Positions 43,041 to 51,632 are shown, numbered from the stretch's first letter. The stretch is 64,000 nt of DNA from an uncultured Treponema sp. (GCA_946615905.1 CAMOIE010000012.1:1-64000), one strand, 5' to 3'. Notes: a model not told the origin generated them from the letters alone. Made by a program: numbers and translations.

Positions 43041-44960
43041 ATGCCGAACCGATTTGAAAACCCGCTGATTGTCCAAAGTGACAGAACTTTACTCCTTGAT
43101 GTACACGCCCCCCGCGCGCAGGATTGTCGTAATGCGCTGATTCCTTTTGCGGAGCTTGAGCGTTCGCCTGAGCATTTGCACACCTACCGGCTTACCCCCC
43201 TTTCTTTGTGGAACGCGGCCGGTGCTGGCTTTACCCCCCAGAATGCAATCGATGTTTTGAATGAATATTCCCGCTACGATGTTCCCCAGTCGGTCTCGAT
43301 GTGGATTAACGAGACTGCCGGACGTTTCGGAAAACTTCGTCTTGTTCCCGCACCATGGATTGAAGTTCCGGCAAAGCCATCGAAGGAACTTGCCAATGAC
43401 AATGGGAAGGGAGATTCCTCGACTTCGCTCGGAATGACAGGCGATACGTCTAAAATGACCAAGAATGCAGGCGAGACGACGGAGAGTCCTGAAAAGCCCC
43501 AGATGATAAAAGAAGAATACCTTTACCTTGTGACTGAGAGCGAGGCTGTCTTCCGGGAGATTGGAGCCTGCTCGGTCGGCCGAAAACTTTTGACCCAGAC
43601 TGAATATACTCCTCCCCAGGAAGATGAGGTTCCTGTAAGCGATGCTGAGAAAAAACACTGCTTTTTGCTTGCCCTGACTGACCGGGGTACCGTAAAGCAG
43701 GACTTGCTGAAATTGGGCTGGCCTGTGAAGGACGATGTTCCGCTTGTTGACGGAGAGTCGCTTGAAGTGAATTTAAGAGAGACGACTGCCGCCGGAAAGA
43801 AATTTGCAATCCGTCCGTATCAGAGGGAAGCCGCTGAGGTTTTGGTCGGGGACAAAGGACCTGGAACTGGATTCGGCACAATCGTTCTGCCCTGTGGTGC
43901 TGGAAAAACAATCGTCGGTATGACGGTCATGTCGCTTTTAAAGACCAACACGCTTGTGATTACGACGAATATTTCCGCAGTCCACCAGTGGATTCAAGAG
44001 TTGCTGGATAAAACTGACCTTGACCCGGACTTAATCGCCGAATACACGGGCGAGTCAAAGACAATCAAGCCTGTCACCGTAGCCACGTATCAGGTTCTTA
44101 CATGGCGGCCTGAAAAAGACGGCCCTTACCCGCATTTCTCGCTTTTCAGAAAGCGCAACTGGGGTCTGATTATTTACGATGAAGTTCACATGCTGCCCGC
44201 ACCAGTTTTCCGCGTCACTGCCGAGATTCAGGCTGTCCGCCGCGTGGGTCTGACGGCAACCCTTGTCCGCGAGGACGGACTTGAGGGCAACGTCTTTTCA
44301 CTTGTCGGCCCCAAACGCTACGATGTTCCCTGGAAGGACTTGGAGTCTTCGGGCTTTATCGCGACGGCGGAATGTATTGAAATCCGCATGGACTTGAGCC
44401 GCGACAAGGAGATTGAGTACGCGGTGGCGAATTTGCGGTCAAAACACAGGATTGCCAGCGAAAATCCTGCGAAAGTCGCGATTGTAAAGGAACTTGTCAG
44501 GCGGTCAAAGCAGGACAAAATCCTGATTATCGGCCAGTATTTGAGCCAGCTGGACGAGCTTTCAAAATTACTCAACGCCCCGATTATCACCGGAAAGACT
44601 CCGAACGATGAGCGCGACGTCCTCTACAAAAAATTCCGCACTGGCGAAATCAACGTCCTGGTCGTCTCAAAAGTCGCGAATTTTGCGATTGACTTGCCAG
44701 ATGCCTCAATGGCGATTCAGGTTTCAGGAACTTTCGGCTCCAGACAGGAAGAGGCCCAGCGTTTGGGAAGAATCCTGCGCCCAAAGGAGAGAAAATCCCG
44801 CTTTTTCACGCTGATTACCCGCAACACCGTGGAAGAAGACTTTGGTTCCAACCGGCAGAAATTCCTTGCCGAGCAGGGATATGCTTACAGGCTTGTCCGC
44901 TACACCGGCGAGGAATCCATGGACGAGGCTTGCCCGGAAAGTCCTGTCTGCATAGAGTAG
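43041..44960 (+). CDS. XPB/Ssl2-like superfamily 2 DNA helicase
   Basis: This 639-residue helicase is of the bacterial XPB type. An N-terminal domain (residues 1-230) precedes the motor. The Q-like and Walker A region is VLPCGAGKTIVG (about residues 281-292), motif II is DEVH (about 379-382), motif III is LTATLVRED, and the second RecA domain has ILIIGQYLSQL, ISKVANFAIDLP-type and QEEAQRLGRILRP segments. Such enzymes unwind DNA in nucleotide-excision-type repair. It has an in-frame repeat insertion at residues 125-133 (43413-43439). The next gene is its usual helicase-associated partner. It appears leaderless. Confidence 0.92.
   Translation: MPNRFENPLIVQSDRTLLLDVHAPRAQDCRNALIPFAELERSPEHLHTYRLTPLSLWNAAGAGFTPQNAIDVLNEYSRYDVPQSVSMWINETAGRFGKLRLVPAPWIEVPAKPSKELANDNGKGDSSTSLGMTGDTSKMTKNAGETTESPEKPQMIKEEYLYLVTESEAVFREIGACSVGRKLLTQTEYTPPQEDEVPVSDAEKKHCFLLALTDRGTVKQDLLKLGWPVKDDVPLVDGESLEVNLRETTAAGKKFAIRPYQREAAEVLVGDKGPGTGFGTIVLPCGAGKTIVGMTVMSLLKTNTLVITTNISAVHQWIQELLDKTDLDPDLIAEYTGESKTIKPVTVATYQVLTWRPEKDGPYPHFSLFRKRNWGLIIYDEVHMLPAPVFRVTAEIQAVRRVGLTATLVREDGLEGNVFSLVGPKRYDVPWKDLESSGFIATAECIEIRMDLSRDKEIEYAVANLRSKHRIASENPAKVAIVKELVRRSKQDKILIIGQYLSQLDELSKLLNAPIITGKTPNDERDVLYKKFRTGEINVLVVSKVANFAIDLPDASMAIQVSGTFGSRQEEAQRLGRILRPKERKSRFFTLITRNTVEEDFGSNRQKFLAEQGYAYRLVRYTGEESMDEACPESPVCIE
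43413..43439. repeat. short dispersed repeat inserted in frame within the helicase gene
   Basis: This 27-bp unit reads DSSTSLGMT in the helicase frame and VIPSEVEES or HSERSRGIS on the other strand. These peptides are familiar as translations of a palindromic repeat scattered through many bacterial genomes. It lies in a low-complexity stretch (about residues 113-155) of the N-terminal domain and keeps the frame open. Confidence 0.75.
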
Positions 44961-44977
44961 AATTTTTTAGAATTTTT

Positions 44978-44986
44978 TGTTACAAT
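44978..44986 (+). promoter_or_regulatory. extended -10 promoter of the helicase-associated gene
   Basis: TGTTACAAT (44978-44986) is an extended -10, and ATG 44997 lies 10 bases downstream with no ribosome site. The gene can therefore be transcribed apart from the helicase. Confidence 0.5.
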
Positions 44987-44996
44987 AGCCTTTACT

Positions 44997-47126
44997 ATGA
45001 AGGAACTTGACCCCCACATTAAAAAGATTATTCAGTGGCGGGAGTCTTTTGCCACGCTGCCTGACAGCCATTTTTTTGAGCTTATCAGAATGTATCTTGG
45101 CGAAATTCACACGCCATTTAACAAGCAGAAACTCATTGAGGATCTTGGGGCTTTTTTGCGCAAGGCAGAAAACCGCAAGACAATCGCAAGCCTTCTTTCC
45201 GAGTCTGACATTCAGCTTTTGGCGGCCGTCAAGTTCATTCCTGGGGCGACTCAGGAAAAATTAGCTGAATTTTTTTCCGGGACTTTTACATTTGCCTCCT
45301 TGTACGAGCGGCTTTTGAATCTTGAGGAGCGGCTTTTGATTTTCCGCCATTCAGAGCCTTACGGAAAAAAAATGTATGTTTCCGTAAACCCAATGCTGGA
45401 TGACATACTTGAACCTCTCACCCCCCTGTCTTCAATTTTGGAAGAGCCTGTTTATGCGGAAAAAAACTTTGACGCTTCTTCAAACCTGACTCCTGAGCTT
45501 TTGGCGGCCTTTGTTTCTTTTATCCAGACCAGCCCGGACTTATGCAAAAATGACGGGACTTTTAAAAAACGTGCGGTCGCCGAAATCGAAGAAATTTTTC
45601 CTGGGCGGGAAAAGTCAATTGAATATCTTACCAGAGCCTTTATAAATCTCTCTCTCTTAAAAGAGAGCGATTCTGGTTATGAGGTCGACAGGCTTCGTCT
45701 TGGGGCATTTGCCCGCTTGGAGCCGATTTTGCAGTATTGCTACTTGTGCGTTGCAAGTCAGGGCAGATTCAGCCGGTCAGGACTTGTCCGCCAGAGCAGG
45801 ATTTTTTTGGAGACTGCATTTAAAATCCCCGAAAGCGGATACTCCCGGCCGGTTTTGCTCCGGTCTGCCTATTTGCTTTCCCAAAAGGACGAGGATATCC
45901 CTGGAGTCGCCTCCGCCGCAAGCCAGAGCCGTTTTTCCGCCATGCTGAGACAGGCGGCTTCCCGCGAAAGTGACACAGCCGAAAACGCGACTTCCGTAAT
46001 TCCTTTGGTTGACAGAATTTTGGAGCCAGCCGCCGCCTTCGGACTTTTGGAAATCGCCGGAAAGGACGAATCTGGAAACGAAATTTTTGTCACCGGCAGC
46101 TTGCTTAAAAATCTGTCAGGCTCTGAAAATTTGCAGAATGAAGTCAAAGCCCTGAACATCGACGCGGGCTTTACCGTGACAGTCATGCCGGGACTGACTT
46201 TTGACAGGCTTTTGCCGCTGATGGATTTTATGTCTGTCGACCGTTTTGACTTGGCTCCGGTTTTTGAGATTTCCAAAAAATCCGTCATGCACGCCTTTGA
46301 TTCTGGGCTGGACTGCAAGAAAATCTTGGAGCTTTTAAAAAAATATTCCCTTTACGAGCTTCCGCAGAATCTTACGGTTTCAATCGATGACTGGTCAAAA
46401 TCCTATTCATCGGCGGCCTTGTACAAGGGCTGGGTTTTGCGGGTGAATGAAGAGAGCCGCGAGGTGACCGAAAGGAATCCGAACATCAAGCCCTATATCA
46501 CTGAGATTTTGGCTCCCGGAGTCTACCTGCTTTCAGTCCAAAGCGACGAGGAAGCCCGTGCTCTAATCGCTAAATCCGGTCTGGACTTTATCGGCTCGGT
46601 GAAATCCGCCGCAAAATCTGATGAAGTTGTCTCTTTTCCGCTCTTTGATTTGGATGAAATTTGCGCCAAAAATGATTTGCCTCCGCAAGTGGAGTCCGAA
46701 GCACTTTCCACGGAGGAAGAGCGTTCCGGGCATTTTGACCGTATGCGGGCGGAACTTGATAAACTTTCGATGACACCTGAGCAGAAAGACGGGCTTTTGG
46801 AGCGTATTCAAAAGAAAATTGTCTTGACTCCTGCCCAGCTCCGCGCGGATTCTGTCCGACTTGAGCAGCGGGAAGCCGGGGGAATGGACTTTAACGGCAA
46901 AATCCACCTGATTGAGGGGGCGATTTCTTCCAACGCGATGATTGAGCTGACCTATGACTTGCCTTCCGGCGGTGAAAATGTGATTCTCGGCAGTCCCCTT
47001 GCAATCGAAAAGGGAGAGCTTGATTCTTCGGTGACGATTTTGCTGGAGCCTGAGCATATCGAAAAGAGTTTTTCGGTCGGACAGGCGAAGTTTATCAAAA
47101 AAATCAGGGGTTCTATTTTAAAGTAA
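44997..47126 (+). CDS. helicase-associated domain protein (XPB partner)
   Basis: This 709-residue cytoplasmic protein is helix-rich in its first two thirds. It resembles the helicase-associated proteins (Helicase_C_3/PF13625 type) encoded next to bacterial XPB, as in mycobacteria. Features are SDIQLLAAVKFIPGATQEKLAEFFSG (winged-helix-like, near residue 60), the long middle with VDRFDLAPVFEISKKSVMHAFDSG, and an all-beta C-terminal part (IELTYDLPSGGENVILGSPLAIEKGE) resembling a WYL-like fold. It contains no helicase or nuclease motif that I can see. The position 36 bp behind the XPB gene supports a joint role. Family assignment is moderate. Confidence 0.65.
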   Translation: MKELDPHIKKIIQWRESFATLPDSHFFELIRMYLGEIHTPFNKQKLIEDLGAFLRKAENRKTIASLLSESDIQLLAAVKFIPGATQEKLAEFFSGTFTFASLYERLLNLEERLLIFRHSEPYGKKMYVSVNPMLDDILEPLTPLSSILEEPVYAEKNFDASSNLTPELLAAFVSFIQTSPDLCKNDGTFKKRAVAEIEEIFPGREKSIEYLTRAFINLSLLKESDSGYEVDRLRLGAFARLEPILQYCYLCVASQGRFSRSGLVRQSRIFLETAFKIPESGYSRPVLLRSAYLLSQKDEDIPGVASAASQSRFSAMLRQAASRESDTAENATSVIPLVDRILEPAAAFGLLEIAGKDESGNEIFVTGSLLKNLSGSENLQNEVKALNIDAGFTVTVMPGLTFDRLLPLMDFMSVDRFDLAPVFEISKKSVMHAFDSGLDCKKILELLKKYSLYELPQNLTVSIDDWSKSYSSAALYKGWVLRVNEESREVTERNPNIKPYITEILAPGVYLLSVQSDEEARALIAKSGLDFIGSVKSAAKSDEVVSFPLFDLDEICAKNDLPPQVESEALSTEEERSGHFDRMRAELDKLSMTPEQKDGLLERIQKKIVLTPAQLRADSVRLEQREAGGMDFNGKIHLIEGAISSNAMIELTYDLPSGGENVILGSPLAIEKGELDSSVTILLEPEHIEKSFSVGQAKFIKKIRGSILK

Positions 47127-47156
47127 AAAAAGCCGCCCGCATGAAAAGCGGACAGC
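47125..47156 (-). terminator. minus-strand terminator beyond the hibernation-factor gene
   Basis: The stem GCCGCCCGC (47132-47140) / GCGGACAGC (47148-47156), with two G-U pairs, is followed on the minus strand by seven T (plus A run 47125-47131). It can stop transcripts coming from 47394 before they enter the helicase-partner gene antisense. Confidence 0.6.
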
Positions 47157-47390
47157 TCTTGTTCTTGGAATGCGATAGCGATTGGAGTGGGCGCGTAGCG
47201 CGTGCGTAGCCTTTGGCAAGCACCGAGGCGCGGTTAGTCGCCGGAGCCACGCAAAGCGCGGTGCCGCAAATTGCGGCAATCGCCCTATCTTTTGCGGTCA
47301 TTGAGCCTGTCGAAATGACATTTGCCACTATAGATGGTGGTTTCGACAAGCTCAACCACCATTTTGCTACTTTTGGGACAGCCCCGCTCC
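47157..47390. repeat. composite intergenic repeat region D
   Basis: There is no gene in this 230-bp gap. It holds GCGATAGCGATTGG and GCGCGTAGCGCGTGCGTAGCC blocks reminiscent of the TAGCG family. It also has the inverted pair TGAGCCTGTCGAA (47302-47314) / TTCGACAAGCTCA (47342-47354), a motif known as a dispersed repeat in many bacterial genomes. The second arm with flanks, GGTTTCGACAAGCTCAACC, resembles the hairpin loop of repeat copies A and B. Confidence 0.6.
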
Positions 47391-47393
47391 CTA

Positions 47394-47684
47394 CTATTTC
47401 TTCTCTTGAATCTTTTCTTTTTCTTTTTTGACTTTAACGTCGAGGACGTCCATCATGGCGTTGAGGGCGGCTCCGAAGTCAAAATCCTCTCCAGAAACGT
47501 GTGCCTGCGCGCCCCAGCGGAAGTTTACTGTCGTTTCAAAAACGTATTTCTGCTCGTGCTTTATGCGAACAATCAAGTCAACAATCAAATCTTCTGCGTA
47601 GTGGATGCGCTCAAGTTTCTTTTCAATCATCTCTGATTCTTTTGTTTTGAGGTCGAAGCCAACTGCTGTTACTGATTTAGTCAT
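47394..47684 (-). CDS. ribosome hibernation promoting factor (HPF/S30AE family)
   Basis: This 96-residue protein folds like a small beta-alpha-beta RNA-binding domain: VTAVGFDLKTKESEMIEKKLERIHYAEDLIVDLIVRIKHEQKYVFETTVNF, then a helix FGAALNAMMDVLDVKVKKEKEKIQEKK. The short form binds the ribosomal A and P sites in stationary phase and aids 70S or 100S storage particles. The frame is open 4 codons further up, but GGAGG sits five bases before ATG 47684. A small hairpin GCCGG/CCGGC (47719-47732) lies in its 5' leader, and a TATAAT promoter is at 47751-47756. Confidence 0.88.
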   Translation of the reverse strand: MTKSVTAVGFDLKTKESEMIEKKLERIHYAEDLIVDLIVRIKHEQKYVFETTVNFRWGAQAHVSGEDFDFGAALNAMMDVLDVKVKKEKEKIQEKK

Positions 47685-47750
47685 AATTTCCTCCATAGAA
47701 GTAAATAAGTAAGATGAAGCCGGATAACCGGCAGCTCATGTTGTACATTA

Positions 47751-47779
47751 ATTATACACCAGTTTTTAAAAAAATTGAA
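47751..47779 (-). promoter_or_regulatory. promoter of the hibernation-factor gene
   Basis: On the minus strand, a perfect -10 TATAAT (47756-47751) is preceded after 17 bp by TTCAAT (47779-47774), within an A/T-rich region. Confidence 0.6.
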
Positions 47780-47851
47780 AAAAAATTAAATTTTATCCGC
47801 AAAAAATGCCCGATTGTGAAAAATCACGCCAATTAATAAGGTGAGGTTTTT

Positions 47852-49420
47852 ATGAAGATTTTTTCCTTTTCTCCATTCGGTTATGAAGGTGCCCTTGTGG
47901 CTGTTGAAGTTGACTTGCGGCGGGGAATTCCTGCCGTTGATATTGTCGGCCTTGCGGACGGGGCCATAAAAGAAAGCCGTGAGCGGATGAAAAGCGCAAT
48001 CCGAAATTCTGGCTTTGACTTTCCTCCTGAGCGTGTTTTGATTTCCCTTGCCCCGGCTGACTTGAAGAAGGAAGGCTCCGGTTTTGATCTGGCTCTTGCG
48101 CTGGCGGTTTTGGACGCTCAGAAAAAATCCTCGGCGGCTTCTGACTCTGATTTTTCTGATGAGGATTCACTGCTGGTTTTGGGCGAGCTGGAGCTTTCCG
48201 GCGTGATTCGGCCTGTGCGGGGAATCCATGCGGCCTGCGCGACTGCGATAAAGGCCGGCATTACAAAATGCATTGTCGCAGGTCGTAACGGGGCTGAGGC
48301 GCGGGAAATTGCCGGAATGAAAGTTTTTGCGGCCGGAAATCTAACCGAGGCTTTTGACGCGCTTTATAAAAACGAGGTTTTTACGAACGGTGAGATTGAC
48401 GAGAAACGCTGTCTGCCGCCTGATTCCGTGGAGATTGACGGCGTTAATTTTGCCGCTGAAAATCCTGACTTTAATTTTTCTGACGTAAAGGGGCAGGGGA
48501 GACTTGTTCGTGCCTTGCAGATTGCGGCGGCTGGAGGCCACAATGTCCTTGCTTTCGGGCCTCCCGGTTGCGGAAAAACTTTGGCCATGCAGCGTTTTCC
48601 TGAGTTGCTGCCCCTTTTGACGATTGAGGAGGCTCAGAGCGTCACGAGAATTCTTTCGCTTGCGGGGCTGCTTCCGCAAAGGACTGCCCTTGTAAGAAAA
48701 ACTCCTTTCAGACAGCCCCATCAAACTGCCACGATTGAGGGAATCTGCGGCGGTGGGGCGAACTGCCTGCCGGGCGAAGTTTCCCTTGCCCACAACGGAG
48801 TTTTGTTTTTGGACGAGGCTGCGGAATTCAGAACGTCAGTCTTGCAGATGATGAGGGTGCCGATGGAGACTGGCTCGATTACTTTGAGCCGGGCGGGGCG
48901 GTCGACAATTTATCCTGCCCGCTTTCAGCTTTTGATGGCGACAAATCCATGTCCCTGCGGAAATTTCGGCTCGGAGGGAAAGCTCTGCCTCTGCTCGGCC
49001 AGGGCAATCGAAAACTACTGGAAGAAATTTTCAGGTCCCCTGCTTGACCGCGTTGACATGAGGATTCCTGTTCAGATTTCGGATTCTTCAGTGTCTGACT
49101 CTGACTCGCTTTCTACGGCTGAATTGAGGAAAGAAATCGCCCGTGCGGTGAAAATTCAGAGGAAACGTCAGGGAAAGAGAAACTCCTTTTTGCAGGCCGC
49201 TGAAATTGCCCAAATCTGTCGGATGGACGAAAAGGACAGGATTTTTTTGGATTCGCTTTCGCGGAACAAGGAATTTTCCCAGCGGGGACTTGCTGGCTGC
49301 CTGAAACTTGCACGGACGATCGCCGACATGGCCGGGGAAGAGAAAATCTCTGCCGTACACATCGCGGAAGCCGTTTCCTTCAGGGCAAATGTCGGCCCGC
49401 TATCTGTTTTTGACGCGTGA
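47852..49420 (+). CDS. comM: YifB/ComM family Mg-chelatase-like AAA+ ATPase
   Basis: The 522-residue protein has the N-terminal ComM domain (FSPFGYEGALVAVEVDLRRGIPAVDIVGLADGAIKESRERMKSAIRNSGFDFPPERVLISLAPADLKKEGSGFDLALALAVL) and a Mg-chelatase-type AAA+ core. Walker A is FGPPGCGKT (about residue 233 on) and Walker B is VLFLDEAAEF. A sensor region and the C-terminal lid end in SFRANVGPLSVF. In naturally transformable bacteria ComM is a hexameric helicase for branch migration during recombination; the gene is also kept in non-competent species. AAGGTGAGG precedes ATG 47852. It is divergent from the hibernation factor. Confidence 0.93.
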   Translation: MKIFSFSPFGYEGALVAVEVDLRRGIPAVDIVGLADGAIKESRERMKSAIRNSGFDFPPERVLISLAPADLKKEGSGFDLALALAVLDAQKKSSAASDSDFSDEDSLLVLGELELSGVIRPVRGIHAACATAIKAGITKCIVAGRNGAEAREIAGMKVFAAGNLTEAFDALYKNEVFTNGEIDEKRCLPPDSVEIDGVNFAAENPDFNFSDVKGQGRLVRALQIAAAGGHNVLAFGPPGCGKTLAMQRFPELLPLLTIEEAQSVTRILSLAGLLPQRTALVRKTPFRQPHQTATIEGICGGGANCLPGEVSLAHNGVLFLDEAAEFRTSVLQMMRVPMETGSITLSRAGRSTIYPARFQLLMATNPCPCGNFGSEGKLCLCSARAIENYWKKFSGPLLDRVDMRIPVQISDSSVSDSDSLSTAELRKEIARAVKIQRKRQGKRNSFLQAAEIAQICRMDEKDRIFLDSLSRNKEFSQRGLAGCLKLARTIADMAGEEKISAVHIAEAVSFRANVGPLSVFDA

Positions 49421-49452
49421 ATTGCGGTTTTTGGAGGGAAAAATTGCGGGGC

Positions 49453-49488
49453 GAAAAAAAAGACCTGCCAGAAATCTGACAGGTCTTT
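49453..49488 (-). terminator. terminator of tRNA-Leu
   Basis: The stem AAAGACCTG (49459-49467) / CAGGTCTTT (49480-49488) is followed on the minus strand by about eight T (plus A run 49454-49461). The first stem base coincides with the tRNA discriminator base. Confidence 0.8.
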
Positions 49489-49570
49489 ACCGGCTCTGAG
49501 ACTTGAACTCAGACAGTATCGCTACCAAAGGATTTTGAGTCCTTCGTGTCTACCATTCCACCAAGCCGGC
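49488..49570 (-). tRNA. tRNA-Leu (anticodon CAA)
   Basis: This is an 83-nt class II tRNA on the minus strand. The acceptor arm GCCGGCT (from 49570) pairs with AGCCGGT, the first pair being G-U, with discriminator A at 49488. The anticodon stem AAGGA/TCCTT encloses the loop CTCAAAA, giving anticodon CAA. The long variable arm and a T arm with GTTCAAGTC are present. CCA is not encoded. Confidence 0.95.
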
Positions 49571-49646
49571 GTGTTTTAATAATCTACAGGAAATCAGAAG
49601 TTTTTGCAAGTGCGGAAGCGGAGTTTTATTCAAAATGAAATATCAT

Positions 49647-49652
49647 TATAAT
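49647..49652 (+). promoter_or_regulatory. -10 element at the start of recQ
   Basis: A perfect TATAAT ends 6 bases before ATG 49659, with no ribosome site. This favours ATG 49659 over ATG 49635 and a leaderless message. Confidence 0.5.
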
Positions 49653-49658
49653 CATTTT

Positions 49659-51611
49659 ATGGCAAAAAAATCTTACATCGGGGAAAAGCCTGAGAAAGTT
49701 CTTAAGGAAGTTTTCGGCTACGAGTCTTTCCGCCTTCTTCAAAAAGACGTTATTCAAAATGTGCTTGCAAAAAAGGACACTCTGGCCGTAATGCCGACCG
49801 GCGGGGGAAAGTCTTTCTGCTACCAGATTCCAGCCCTGATTTTTGAGGGGCTGACTGTCGTTGTGACCCCGCTGATTTCCCTGATGCAGGACCAGGTTGC
49901 CTCCCTGAATGCTTCCGGGGTGGACGCCGTTTTTTTGAATTCCACTGTCGCCTGGGAGGATTACACTGACTCCATTTCAAAAATCCGCCGAGGCCAGATA
50001 AAAATCGTCTATCTTTCGCCAGAAGGACTGAACACTGCTAAAATCCGAAATCTTCTCGACGACCCCCTTGTAAAGGTCGACTGCATTACGATTGACGAGG
50101 CCCACTGCGTCTCCGAGTGGGGGCATGACTTTCGTCCGGACTATCTTGAGATTGCCGCCGTCAGAAGAAGTCACCCGGAGGCCGTCTGCCTTGCATTGAC
50201 TGCGACCGCCACTGTCCAAGTCCGCGAAGACATAATAAAAAATCTTGCCCTTAAAAAGCCTGACCTTTTGATTTCCTCTTTTGACCGGCCGAATATTTTT
50301 TTGAACGTCTGCTCAAAGACTGACGCAGACATGCAGGTTGCCGCCTGTATCCGCCGCCACTGGGGCGAGTCTGGAATCATCTATTGTTTTTCCCGCCGCC
50401 AAGTTGACGAGCTTACCGAAAAATTGCAAAAACTCGGCTACTCCGCGCTCAACTACCATGCAGGGCTTACAGACCAGGAAAGGGCTGACCACCAGACTTC
50501 ATTTATCCGTGACGAGACTCAAATTATGGTCGCGACCCTTGCGTTTGGAATGGGAATCGACAAGCCGAATATCCGCTTTGTGATTCACTACGACCTGCCC
50601 AAGTCTCTCGAACAGTATTATCAAGAAATCGGCCGCGCCGGGCGTGACGGACTTGCAAGCGAGGCTCTTCTTTTGTATTCAGCCGCTGATGCCCATAAAA
50701 TCCGTTGGTTTTTCCAGGAGTCAGCAGACAAGGAAAAATCTGAGTTCATGCTGCAAAAAATCCTTGACTATGCAGGGGCTAGAACCTGCCGCCGTAAAGT
50801 CCTGCTCTCGTATTTTGGCGAGAATTACACTGGAAAAAACGAAAAATGCTGCGATATTTGCTCTCTTTTCGGTGACGGCGGCGTTCCGCAGATTGACATG
50901 ACGATTCAGTGCCAGAAACTTATGTCCTGCATAATCCGCACGAAATCCCGCTTTGGCTCCGCCTACATTGCCGACGTGCTTTTGGGCTCCCGCGCAAAGA
51001 GGATTTTGGACAACGGCCACAACATGATTTCAACTTGGGGAATCGGCCGGGAACTGACAAAAAATCAGTGGATTGAAGTCGCCACTCTTTTGATTGACAG
51101 GAATTTTCTCTTGAAAGACCCGGAATACGGAAGCCTCATGCTGACTAATGACGGCTTGAATGCCCTTAAAAACCGGGACAAAATCGAGCTGCCATTCAGA
51201 CTTCCTGCCTCCTATGACGAAAACGGGGAGCTTAAGGCTCCGGGAACTTTCATTCCGAAAAATCGGGCGGGCGCTGGCTCTACAGGCGGTGTTATGTTCC
51301 CCAAGCCGGAAAAAAAGTCAAAAAAATCGGCCTTTGTCCTCTATAAAAAAGCCGGGAACGACAAAAAGGATATGACTATCGGGGAGAATCCTGAGGACGC
51401 TGAATTGTACAACGCGATCAAAAAATGGCGGAAACGGAAGGCCTCGGAGCTTGACGTTCCCCCCTATATAATTTTCGGGGACAAGACTGTCGAGGACTTG
51501 ATTTTGCGAAAGCCCCAGTCTGAGGAAGAGCTTTCTCTAGTCTTCGGACTGGGGGAGCGGAAAATCCAGAAATTCGGGGAGGAAATCCTTTCGATAATCA
51601 GAGAGGGCTGA
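49659..51611 (+). CDS. recQ: ATP-dependent DNA helicase RecQ
   Basis: The 650-residue 3'-5' helicase acts in recombination and fork repair. Helicase motifs are AVMPTGGGKSFCYQIP (Walker A), TIDEAHCVSEWGHDFRPDY (DEAH plus the aromatic-rich loop), ALTATAT, FDRPN, IIYCFSRR, and the QEIGRAGRDG motif VI. The RQC domain follows, with zinc cysteines CRRKVLLSYFGE...CCDIC. The C-terminal HRDC domain (YNAIKKWRKRKASELDVPPYIIFGDKTVEDLI...FGLGERKIQKFGEEIL) completes the standard architecture. ATG 49659 fits the -10 at 49647; an alternative ATG at 49635 would add eight residues. Confidence 0.96.
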   Translation: MAKKSYIGEKPEKVLKEVFGYESFRLLQKDVIQNVLAKKDTLAVMPTGGGKSFCYQIPALIFEGLTVVVTPLISLMQDQVASLNASGVDAVFLNSTVAWEDYTDSISKIRRGQIKIVYLSPEGLNTAKIRNLLDDPLVKVDCITIDEAHCVSEWGHDFRPDYLEIAAVRRSHPEAVCLALTATATVQVREDIIKNLALKKPDLLISSFDRPNIFLNVCSKTDADMQVAACIRRHWGESGIIYCFSRRQVDELTEKLQKLGYSALNYHAGLTDQERADHQTSFIRDETQIMVATLAFGMGIDKPNIRFVIHYDLPKSLEQYYQEIGRAGRDGLASEALLLYSAADAHKIRWFFQESADKEKSEFMLQKILDYAGARTCRRKVLLSYFGENYTGKNEKCCDICSLFGDGGVPQIDMTIQCQKLMSCIIRTKSRFGSAYIADVLLGSRAKRILDNGHNMISTWGIGRELTKNQWIEVATLLIDRNFLLKDPEYGSLMLTNDGLNALKNRDKIELPFRLPASYDENGELKAPGTFIPKNRAGAGSTGGVMFPKPEKKSKKSAFVLYKKAGNDKKDMTIGENPEDAELYNAIKKWRKRKASELDVPPYIIFGDKTVEDLILRKPQSEEELSLVFGLGERKIQKFGEEILSIIREG

Positions 51612-51632
51612 TTTTTGAATAATTAACGAATC

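Noticed and set aside
43089-43658. A 189-codon minus-strand frame containing HSERSRGIS-type sequence
   Set aside because: It is the shadow of the helicase gene; the recognisable peptide is a translated repeat and not a protein feature.
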